A stretch of DNA of 64,000 nucleotides from Oscillospiraceae bacterium (GTDB lineage: Bacteria > Bacillota > Clostridia > Oscillospirales > CAG-272). The stretch covers positions 138,201 to 202,200 of the forward strand of contig SVUG01000001.1 of the NCBI GenBank assembly GCA_015063385.1. Direction: 5' to 3'. The notes under the pieces were generated by a model. It ran no database searches. It saw only the letters and a list, made by a program, of their open reading frames with translations, and had not been told where the DNA came from. The position numbers and the translations under genes were made by a program. Below, in pieces: positions 28,327-36,461 of the stretch; position 1 is the stretch's first letter, and every line of letters begins with the position of its first letter.

Positions 28327-29340
28327 ATGAATAAGGAAAGAGAATTAGACGCTTTGGCAGAAGTTTTGTTGATATTAACAAAAGAATTTGTTGAAAACCC
28401 TACAGTTGCGATCAAGGATGCTTTCGGATACGTTCGTAGGGAAATCATTACTCCTATACTAGCAAGCGAAACGGCATACTGGGATTTCTATAATAAAACC
28501 AGCAAGGATATTCGAAGTATTGACTGGAGAGAAAGCCGCACTGTAAAAACAAAAAACGGACAAAGTATTGTTTTGCACAAAGAATATACCGGCGATCATA
28601 TGCAACCGTGCGGTATTTTTAAATCAGAGTTAGTGTCCGCATATGAGAATAAACAATTAACTGTTGATTTTATAAAAAACAAACTTAAAAATCGCTATGT
28701 CTGCTGGATAACACAAGAAGAGAACAAGCGGCTTAATGCACTTGGATATAAATCTAACCGTCCAGATCCCGAAAAAGCTTATCAAGAAGCAGGAATAGTT
28801 ATCTACTGCCCACCCGCAGACGAAAATTCTTCTTTTCCAGAAGCCAACGTAATATCGGAGTCGATTACCCAAAAGTGCATAGAAACTACATCTAACGAAC
28901 AGCGCGAGAAATGCAAGGATCAAATAACGCGAGAGATAGAAAGCCTTCAAAAAACCGCTCAACCTAAAGTCGAGAAATCGGCTTTCACAGGGGCGATAAA
29001 AAAATCTCAACCTCAAGTCCACAAGACTATTACATACTGTTCAAAAAACACGTTTGTTTTTAAGAATGAAAAGAGATTTAACAAAGAGCGGAAGAGGCAT
29101 GGTTTTATAACACTGGACAACGAAGGACGCATAGTTGCCGTCGCTGCTATGCACGAAGATAAAAGAGGCGCCGCCTATGGACAGGCCGAGCTTTGCTTCT
29201 ATGACGAATACAATTCGGAGTTTGGAAAATGGCGCCTGGTTGCTATTAGCAAAGAACGACTTTCTTTCAGCAAGTTAACCGAAATCCTCAAGGCAAACGG
29301 CTCTTACAAAGCAACTATTGACCCGAGAAAAGGCTCATAA
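28327..29340 (+). CDS. Hypothetical protein, 337 aa from MNKERELDAL
   Basis: RBS ataaggag upstream of ATG; no family recognised with confidence. Confidence 0.75.
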   Translation: MNKERELDALAEVLLILTKEFVENPTVAIKDAFGYVRREIITPILASETAYWDFYNKTSKDIRSIDWRESRTVKTKNGQSIVLHKEYTGDHMQPCGIFKSELVSAYENKQLTVDFIKNKLKNRYVCWITQEENKRLNALGYKSNRPDPEKAYQEAGIVIYCPPADENSSFPEANVISESITQKCIETTSNEQREKCKDQITREIESLQKTAQPKVEKSAFTGAIKKSQPQVHKTITYCSKNTFVFKNEKRFNKERKRHGFITLDNEGRIVAVAAMHEDKRGAAYGQAELCFYDEYNSEFGKWRLVAISKERLSFSKLTEILKANGSYKATIDPRKGS

Positions 29341-29570
29341 ATCCAGTTCGATTTTCGTTAATCATGCTCCACTTTTACACCGCCGAGAAAACGGCGTTGC
29401 TCGCAAAGAGCATAAGCTCCACCTTTTTGCTATATTTTTCTCTAAACGCCTTTACATTTTGAAAAAACAGCGGTATAATAAATACACTCAATAAACTGAA
29501 TAATTGTGGATGGGTGTGTTTTTTATTTCAAAACATTAACACACGTCAACAAGTTCATAAGGAGGTCAAA

Positions 29571-30461
29571 ATGGTACTTGAACTAAAAAACATTGACAAG
29601 TCATTTGGCGAGAAAGAGGTTCTCAAGGGCGTATCTTTCACGGCAGAGGGCGGAAAGGCGTTCGGATTGCTTGGAAGAAACGGTGCAGGTAAAACAACGT
29701 CTATCCGTATATTGATGAACGTGTTTCCGGCAAATAGCGGAGAGGTTTTGATTGACGGAAAACCCATTGATTACGATAAAATCGGCATCGGATATCTTCC
29801 CGAAGAAAGAGGACTTTATCCGAAAAAAATCATTATAGATCAGCTTGTGTATTTTGCGGAGCTGAAGGGTATGAGTTTCAAGGACGCCGTGAAATCGGTT
29901 GACTATTGGCTCACAAGGCTCGGTATGACAGAGTACCGAAACAAACGCCTTGACACCTTGTCAAAAGGAAATCAGCAAAAAATTCAGCTTATCACAGCAC
30001 TTGCACACGATCCCGATATCGTTATCCTCGACGAACCATTCTCGGGACTTGACCCCGTAAACGCCATGCTTCTCAAGGACGTGGTAAGGGAACAGATATC
30101 AAAAGGAAAAATTGTTCTGTTTTCAAGCCATCAGATGAGCTACATAGAGGAATTTTGTGACAGCATCGCTATTATAAATGCGGGCAAGGTTGCGATATGT
30201 GGAGACCTTCACGAGATTAAAAGAAACTACGTGCGTGATAAATTGGTAGTAAGCACCACGAAGCCCGAAGAGATTGCGGCTGACTTTGGCGACGCTTGCA
30301 CCAAGCGTGAGGACGGCACGCTGCTTATTCAGCTTGCCACTCCCGATGACAAAAAGGATACGATGAAAAGACTCGTTGAAAACTACGATATTGACGAGGT
30401 GAAGGTGTTTGAGCCATCGCTTAACGATATATTCGTAGAGTACGCCGGTGCTCAGGTGTAA
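29571..30461 (+). CDS. ABC transporter ATP-binding protein (NatA-like)
   Basis: LLGRNGAGKTTSIRILMNVFPANSGEV, LSKGNQQKIQLITALAHDPDIVILDEPFSGLDP. Confidence 0.9.
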   Translation: MVLELKNIDKSFGEKEVLKGVSFTAEGGKAFGLLGRNGAGKTTSIRILMNVFPANSGEVLIDGKPIDYDKIGIGYLPEERGLYPKKIIIDQLVYFAELKGMSFKDAVKSVDYWLTRLGMTEYRNKRLDTLSKGNQQKIQLITALAHDPDIVILDEPFSGLDPVNAMLLKDVVREQISKGKIVLFSSHQMSYIEEFCDSIAIINAGKVAICGDLHEIKRNYVRDKLVVSTTKPEEIAADFGDACTKREDGTLLIQLATPDDKKDTMKRLVENYDIDEVKVFEPSLNDIFVEYAGAQV

Positions 30462-30473
30462 GGGGGTACAACA

Positions 30474-31718
30474 ATGAAACAGTTTGGAAAAATACTAAAG
30501 TTTGAGCTCAAGGGCTATTTGCGTAATAAAGTGTTCGTAGGAATTACCATATTTCTCGTCGTAGCTATCGCTGTCGTTATGTTTATTCCCAATATCATAG
30601 CAGCGTTTGACTCGGACGATGGTGGAGATGCGACACAGACAGACCTCCCCATAATGCTTATTTATGCCGAGGATGAAAATCTTGCGTCACTTGTAAAAGA
30701 GTATTTTAAAAACGCCTTCGTTGATTATAACGTAAAGGTTGCGGAAGGCAGCGTTGACGAGTTGAAGAATGATATTATATCCGGCAATGCAGAGTGTGCC
30801 TTTGTAATGAGCAGTGCATCCTCCTATACCTACTACGTAAACAATCTTTCGATGTACGATAGCAATACCGCCATTGCAGACACTTTATTGCAAGAGGTAT
30901 ATCGTATAAATGCTATGATACATAATGGGCTCACTCCTGAGCAAGCAGGAGAGATTATGTCTGTACAGATTGAAAGTGGAACTGAAACGCTCGGCAAGGA
31001 TCAGATGCAGAACTTCTTCTATACTTACATAATGATTTTCGCTCTGTATATGGTTATTCTTCTTTACGGACAGATGGTTGCTACAAACGTTGCCACTGAA
31101 AAGAGCTCAAGAGCGATGGAGGTGTTAGTCACAAGCGCCAAGCCTACCTCTATGATGTTCGGCAAGGTTCTTGCATCTTGTATTGCGGGTTTTTCACAGC
31201 TCGTTCTCATATTCGGAACAGCAATATTGCTGTATAATGTAAACAAAAGTGCGCTTAACAACCCGTTAATAGCATCAATATTCGATATTCCGATTGAATT
31301 GTTCATCTATTTAATAGTGTTCTTTGTGCTTGGATTCCTTATCTACGCATTTATGTTTGGCGCGATAGGCTCGACCGCTTCCAAGCTGGAGGATATCAAC
31401 ACCTCCGTTATGCCTATAACATTCCTCTTTATTATCGCCTTTATGGTGGTTATGTTCTCTATGAGCAGCGGCTCTATAGATAATACTGCAATGCTTATAT
31501 GCTCTTATATTCCGTTCACCTCGCCTATGGCTATGTTTACGAGAATTTGTATGAGTACTGTGGAGTGGTATGAAATATTTATCTCTATAGTTATTCTTAT
31601 AGGTTCTACCGTTGGTATTGGTGTTCTTTCCGCAAAAATTTACCGCGTGGGCGTTCTCCTTTACGGCATGCCCCCAAAGTTTTCAACTATTATTAAAACT
31701 GTGTTTAATAAACAGTGA
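30474..31718 (+). CDS. ABC-2 type permease (NatB-like, large extracellular loop)
   Basis: N-terminal TM, extracellular domain, C-terminal TM bundle; follows the ATPase. Confidence 0.87.
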   Translation: MKQFGKILKFELKGYLRNKVFVGITIFLVVAIAVVMFIPNIIAAFDSDDGGDATQTDLPIMLIYAEDENLASLVKEYFKNAFVDYNVKVAEGSVDELKNDIISGNAECAFVMSSASSYTYYVNNLSMYDSNTAIADTLLQEVYRINAMIHNGLTPEQAGEIMSVQIESGTETLGKDQMQNFFYTYIMIFALYMVILLYGQMVATNVATEKSSRAMEVLVTSAKPTSMMFGKVLASCIAGFSQLVLIFGTAILLYNVNKSALNNPLIASIFDIPIELFIYLIVFFVLGFLIYAFMFGAIGSTASKLEDINTSVMPITFLFIIAFMVVMFSMSSGSIDNTAMLICSYIPFTSPMAMFTRICMSTVEWYEIFISIVILIGSTVGIGVLSAKIYRVGVLLYGMPPKFSTIIKTVFNKQ

Positions 31719-31760
31719 TATTCAGCTGTTTGAATTAAATTAAAAATCGCTAAATAAAAG

Positions 31761-31794
31761 AGGAACAGGCAATTAATATGTCTGTTCCTTTTAT
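31761..31794 (+). terminator. Intrinsic terminator
   Basis: aggaacag gcaattaatatgt ctgttccttttat. Confidence 0.78.
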
Positions 31795-31855
31795 ATAGTA
31801 CCGGGTAGCAGCATACAAATTATGTAATGCTTACAATGGAAATATTCCTATTAAA

Positions 31856-32160
31856 AACCAAAGCCCCGAAGCGATTGCTTCGGGTAGCGTAGCGGCATTT
31901 CGGTAGTGAATAACAGTCCGGTGGACTGTTAGAGCCGAAATGTGACCGAGCCGCAGCGAGAAGTCTGGAGCATACCCGGGTATTCGCTATACAAAGATAC
32001 CTGCACTCGTTGCTTACAAGCCAGCTTGACGCACTTCGTTTGGTATGCGGACCGGATTCCATTCCGTCGGAACGGAGCACGATGCGAAGCAAAAGTAGTA
32101 GCTCCAGACAACCCCGAAAAACAAAAACGTCCCTGCCTTTGTTAGCAGGGGCTTATAAAA
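31856..32160. repeat. 305-bp tandem repeat, unit 1
   Basis: Same start sequence aaccaaagccccgaagcgattgc recurs at 32161 and 32466. Confidence 0.92.
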
Positions 32161-32465
32161 AACCAAAGCCCCGAAGCGATTGCATCGGGTAGCGTAGCGG
32201 CATTTCGGTAGTGAATAACAGTCCGGTGGACTGTTAGAGCCGAAATGTGACCGAGCCGCAGCGAGAAGTCTGGAGCATACCCGGGTATTCGCTATACGAA
32301 GATACCTGCACTCGTTGCTTACAAGCCAGCTTGACGCACTTCGTTTGGTATGCGGACCGGATTCCATTCCGTCGGAACGGAGCACGATGCGAAGGAAAAG
32401 TAGCAGCTCCAGACAACCCCGAAAAACAAAAACGTCCCTGCCTTTGTTAGCAGGGGCTTATAAAA
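32161..32465. repeat. 305-bp tandem repeat, unit 2 (about four substitutions versus unit 1)
   Basis: Direct visual alignment. Confidence 0.92.
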
Positions 32466-32500
32466 AACCAAAGCCCCGAAGCGATTGCTTCGGGGTTGTC
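32466..32500. repeat. Partial third unit = terminator region of tRNA-Thr
   Basis: aaccaaagccccgaagcgattgcttcggggttgtc. Confidence 0.8.
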
Positions 32501-32576
32501 TGGAGCTGCTACCCGGATTCGGACCGGGGACCTCATCCTTACCAAGGATGTGCTCTACCAGCTGAGCCATAGCAGC
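32501..32576 (-). tRNA. tRNA-Thr (GGT anticodon), CCA encoded
   Basis: Minus strand GCTGCTATGGCTCAGCTGGTAGAGCACATCCTTGGTAAGGATGAGGTCCCCGGTCCGAATCCGGGTAGCAGCTCCA. Confidence 0.93.
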
Positions 32577-32737
32577 ATTTATCACAAGAATATTTCCTCG
32601 TGACGCAGATTATTATAACAAATAATTTTTAGTTTGTCAATACATTTTTTAAAAAAAGTGAAAATATGTCTTTTTTATGTCTATTGCAATAATTTGTTCG
32701 TTATGGTATAATATTTAAAAAATAAAAGGAGTATTTT

Positions 32738-33970
32738 ATGAAGAAAGCTTTACTGATTATTCTTATATCCCTTATAGCCGTGTTTGGTGGCTTTGCGGTA
32801 GCCAACGCGATTCACGCGGTGGTTATGAACGATTACATTGACTCCTTTGCTAAGGTTGAGATTGAGAATCAGCTCACACCAAAGTTTGACGAGGACGGAG
32901 TGCCGTATTTTGAAACTGATGATGACTTTAAAATTATGCATCTCACCGACGTGCATATTGGCGGTGGCGTGTTATCTGCTGCCAAGGACAAAAAGGCAAT
33001 TAATGCCGTTGCCGCTATGGTGACCGCCGAAAAGCCTGACCTTGTTATCGTGACGGGCGATATTTCTTACGCTGTGCCGTGGTCGGGAACTATGAATAAT
33101 CGCTATGCGCACGAGATGTTCAAGCGACTTATGGAAAACCTTGGCGTTTATTGGACGGTGACTCTTGGAAACCACGACTCCGAGATATACAATTTCTTCG
33201 GCAGAGAGTCTGTCGGAAAAATATACGAGGATTCCGCGTTTGAGTATTGTCTTTTTTCAAGAGGCCCTGCCGAAATATTCGGCGAGTGTAATCACGTAAT
33301 TAACGTAAAAAATTCCAAGGGGCTTATAACAGAGAGCCTGATTATGATGGATTCCAACTCCTACACCGATGAGGATCCACTTGGAATCAATTGGATTTAC
33401 GACCATATCCGTGACGATCAGGTCGAGTGGTATGAGGGTGTCGTAGAGAAATACAGTGCTGAGAACCGCTCGGTTTATGAATCTCTTCCCGAGAGTGAAA
33501 GGCCTGCAAACTCAGAGGACTTCTTAACCGTCAAGAGTATGCTCTTTATTCATATTCCTCTTATGGAGGTCAGAGAAGCATACGAAAATCATCTCGAAAA
33601 CAGTACCGAGGGCAAAGAGGATGTACTTTATATCGAGGGCAATGTTGGCGAGGAATCGCCCTACGTTTACTGTGGAAAGGAGAGAAGCAAAATTTTTAAC
33701 GTGATGCTTTCTCTCGGAAGCACGCAGGCGGTGTTCTACGGTCACGACCACCTTAATAATCTCGTTATGGAGTATAAGGGAATAACACTCTCGTACGGCT
33801 ATAGCATCGACTACTTCGCATATTCCGACATTGATAAAATAGGTGCGCAGAGAGGCTGCTCTGTAATAACCTGCTCGCCCGATACGAGCTTTGAAATTGT
33901 TCACGAAAACTATTATCAGGATAAATATCCGTCGAAGTATGAAAAGGAAGTCGTTGATATGACGAAATAA
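32738..33970 (+). CDS. Membrane-anchored metallophosphoesterase
   Basis: FKIMHLTDVHIGGG, VTGDISY, TLGNHDSE, FYGHDHLN. Confidence 0.9.
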   Translation: MKKALLIILISLIAVFGGFAVANAIHAVVMNDYIDSFAKVEIENQLTPKFDEDGVPYFETDDDFKIMHLTDVHIGGGVLSAAKDKKAINAVAAMVTAEKPDLVIVTGDISYAVPWSGTMNNRYAHEMFKRLMENLGVYWTVTLGNHDSEIYNFFGRESVGKIYEDSAFEYCLFSRGPAEIFGECNHVINVKNSKGLITESLIMMDSNSYTDEDPLGINWIYDHIRDDQVEWYEGVVEKYSAENRSVYESLPESERPANSEDFLTVKSMLFIHIPLMEVREAYENHLENSTEGKEDVLYIEGNVGEESPYVYCGKERSKIFNVMLSLGSTQAVFYGHDHLNNLVMEYKGITLSYGYSIDYFAYSDIDKIGAQRGCSVITCSPDTSFEIVHENYYQDKYPSKYEKEVVDMTK

Positions 33971-33982
33971 AACAAGGCGAAC

Positions 33983-34016
33983 AAAAAAGCGGTTGGAATT
34001 CCAACCGCTTTTACTT
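33983..34016. terminator. Intrinsic terminator
   Basis: aaaaagcggttggaattccaaccgctttt. Confidence 0.8.
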
Positions 34017-34028
34017 TTTATTTATCAA

Positions 34029-34667
34029 TTACTTGAGCTCATCCCACTCGGTATCCATGATGCCGTCCTGGTCGCCACTCTCGGTGCTGCCACCCTGGTT
34101 GCCACCTTCATTGCCGCCCTGGTTGCCACCTTCGTTACCGCCCTGGTTGCCGCCTTCGGTTGCACCGCACTCGCACTTGCCGTTGTCACCGTAATCGTGA
34201 CCGCCCTTGTTGGGCTTGGTTGCCATACCACTTATAACAGTGCCACAATCGCCACACTTTACGCCAGCCTCGTATCCGTCCTCGGTACAGGTAGGCTCTT
34301 TTGCGTTAACGTTAACGGGGTTGTGCTTATAATCGCCCTCTACGGGAGCCTTGGTGACATAACCGCAAACGGAGCACTTTTCACCTGCAGTCTTGGACTT
34401 GACGGTACAAGAGCCTTCAACTGCGGGAATGGTTTCGATAGTATGATCGAGCTTGGCGATAGCTGTCTGCTCTTCTATAACGGTGCCGCAATCAGCACAC
34501 TTTTTGCCGGGAGTAAGACCCTCTTCACTACAAGTAGCTGCCTTGCCGGCGCCAACGGGCATGGTGACCTCGTGAGCGCATTCATTCTCTCCGCCAATCC
34601 AAGCGCAAGAAGCGAGTGTAAGCACGGAAAGCGCAACAACAATCATGAGAAACAAAATCTTTTTCAT
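34029..34667 (-). CDS. Lipoprotein with Cys-pair modules and GGNQGGNEGG repeat tail
   Basis: Lipobox VLTLASC; CSEEGLTPGKKCADCG, CTEDGYEAGVKCGDCG; GGNQGGNEGGNQGGNEGGNQGG. Confidence 0.8.
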   Translation of the reverse strand: MKKILFLMIVVALSVLTLASCAWIGGENECAHEVTMPVGAGKAATCSEEGLTPGKKCADCGTVIEEQTAIAKLDHTIETIPAVEGSCTVKSKTAGEKCSVCGYVTKAPVEGDYKHNPVNVNAKEPTCTEDGYEAGVKCGDCGTVISGMATKPNKGGHDYGDNGKCECGATEGGNQGGNEGGNQGGNEGGNQGGSTESGDQDGIMDTEWDELK

Positions 34668-34974
34668 ATCAATTCATCCTTTCGGCTCAAATTTTTGTTC
34701 ACTCCATTTTAACTTATTAATTTTAAAGAGTCAATATTCAAAATATGAAAATTCTACTATAAAAATAAAAAAAATCTCAAATCAGAAAAAAAGAGCGCTT
34801 GTTTTTGTGCAAAATATACAATCATAGTTAATGTGCTTTGAGTGCATATGGCTGAGGAGCAGCTGCGATTTTGAATGATAACATAAAAACCGCGCGGTAA
34901 AATTCGCTATTTACTTGAAAAAAAGCAAATAAGGTAGTATAATAAAGAAAACATGTAAGCCAAGGGGGAACAAT

Positions 34975-35856
34975 ATGAAAATATCTGAAATACTTTCGAG
35001 TGGCAGACTTTCGGTTTCATTTGAGGTCTTTCCGCCAAAGACCGACGCATCTTTTGAGAGCATAAGGAGCGCGACCGAAGAAATTGCGACTCTTTCCCCA
35101 TCGTTTATGAGCGTGACCTACGGCGCAGGCGGCGGCACGAGCCGATATACATTAGATATTGCTAGGAATATAAAGGAGCAATACGGTGTTCCAACGCTGG
35201 CCCACCTGACCTGCGTGTCATCATCAAGGGAAACAGTACGCGAGAGGATAAATGACATCATTTCGTCTGGCATTGAGAACGTTATGGCGCTGCGAGGAGA
35301 TATTCCCGCGGATATGATAAATTCGGACCGTTCCGCATGGGATTACAAACACGCGATTGACCTCGTGCGCGAGCTTCGAGAGTCGGGCGCCGGTTTTTGT
35401 ATAGGTGCCGCTTGTTATCCTGAGATACACCCGGAGAGCCGCGATCAGAGCGAGGATATCGGATATCTTAAGGAAAAGGTGAATGCCGGATGCGATTTTC
35501 TTACGACACAGATGTTTTTTGACAACAATCTTTTTTATAACTTTTTATACAAGGCTCGCGACAAGGGAATAACGGTGCCGATTATGCCCGGCGTTATGCC
35601 TATAACCAATGCAAACCAGATAGAGCGCGCTATCAAGCTTTCAGGCTCGTTCATCCCGCAACGCTTCAAGTCGCTCGTTGACCGATTTGGCTCGTCGCCA
35701 GAGGCGATGAAGCAGGCGGGTATTGCTTACGCGACCGACCAGATAATCGACCTCTTTGCAAACGGTATCACTAACGTACATGTTTATTCGATGAACAAGC
35801 CGGACGTCGCGCGAGCCATTTGCAACAACCTTTCGGCTATAATTGAACGAAAATGA
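34975..35856 (+). CDS. metF: Methylenetetrahydrofolate reductase
   Basis: SVSFEVFPPKTDAS...SVTYGAGGGTSRYTLDIA...LTCVSSSRETV...NVMALRGDIP. Confidence 0.93.
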   Translation: MKISEILSSGRLSVSFEVFPPKTDASFESIRSATEEIATLSPSFMSVTYGAGGGTSRYTLDIARNIKEQYGVPTLAHLTCVSSSRETVRERINDIISSGIENVMALRGDIPADMINSDRSAWDYKHAIDLVRELRESGAGFCIGAACYPEIHPESRDQSEDIGYLKEKVNAGCDFLTTQMFFDNNLFYNFLYKARDKGITVPIMPGVMPITNANQIERAIKLSGSFIPQRFKSLVDRFGSSPEAMKQAGIAYATDQIIDLFANGITNVHVYSMNKPDVARAICNNLSAIIERK

Positions 35857-36461
35857 ACGGTTTTGTTTACATAAAAGCTCTTTCTGCGCCGTCTATAAAT
35901 CGCAAAGAGGTTCTAAGATATGCGGGAGCTCTCTCGGAAACTGAGGAAATTTCCACGCTGCTTGACGAGTGCATTGCCGAGGCAGAGGGCAAGTTTTCGT
36001 ATAATGTTTGTTATAAGGAGCTTTCAGTCTGCGAGTGCGACGGCGCTCTTGACCTCGGCTTCTGCAAGGTCAGCTCGCATGCACTTTCTAAAAACCTTTC
36101 GGGGTGCAAAAAAATCATACTCTTTGCCGCAACGGTCGGGGTGGAGATTGATAGACTGATAGCGCGTGCGAGTGCAATTTCGCCTGCAAAGGCTGCGATT
36201 TTTCAGGCGCTCGGCTCGGAGAGGGTTGAAGCCTTGTGCGATGCATTTAATGACGAGATAAGGAAAGAAGCCGCGACGCGCGGATATTCGACGCACCCGA
36301 GAGTCAGCGCAGGATACGGAGATATTCCGCTGGAAATGCAAAGGGATATTTTCAGGGCGCTTGAGTGCACTAAAAAAATCGGCATATCGCTTGGCGAGAG
36401 TCTTTTGATGTCACCATCCAAATCTGTGACTGCGATTATAGGGCTACAGGAGATAGTATGA
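35853..36461 (+). CDS. Stand-alone cobalamin-dependent methionine synthase activation-domain protein
   Basis: AATVGVEIDRLIARASAISPAKAAIFQALGSERVEALCDAF...HPRVSAGYGDIPLEMQRDIF; overlaps metF and metH. Confidence 0.82.
   Translation: MNGFVYIKALSAPSINRKEVLRYAGALSETEEISTLLDECIAEAEGKFSYNVCYKELSVCECDGALDLGFCKVSSHALSKNLSGCKKIILFAATVGVEIDRLIARASAISPAKAAIFQALGSERVEALCDAFNDEIRKEAATRGYSTHPRVSAGYGDIPLEMQRDIFRALECTKKIGISLGESLLMSPSKSVTAIIGLQEIV

Noticed and set aside
28327-29340. Calling the 337-aa protein a tyrosine recombinase because it follows a tRNA
   Set aside because: No R..H-R-H..Y pattern recognisable in the sequence; location alone is not evidence.
31856-32465. Interpretation of the tandem 305-bp repeats as a CRISPR array
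   Set aside because: Units are 305 bp and identical throughout, with no repeat/spacer alternation and no cas genes in the window.
31820-32585. Overlapping short ORFs (e.g. MLTSQLDALRLVCGPDSIPSERS, VLRSDGMESGPHTKRSAS)
   Set aside because: Lie in the 305-bp hairpin-rich repeats and run into the tRNA; no RBS, all frames open because of repeat composition.
34740-34974. Possible SAM or cobalamin riboswitch before metF
   Set aside because: Intergenic region is long enough but I could not find the conserved SAM-I or B12-box cores by eye; needs an Infernal scan.
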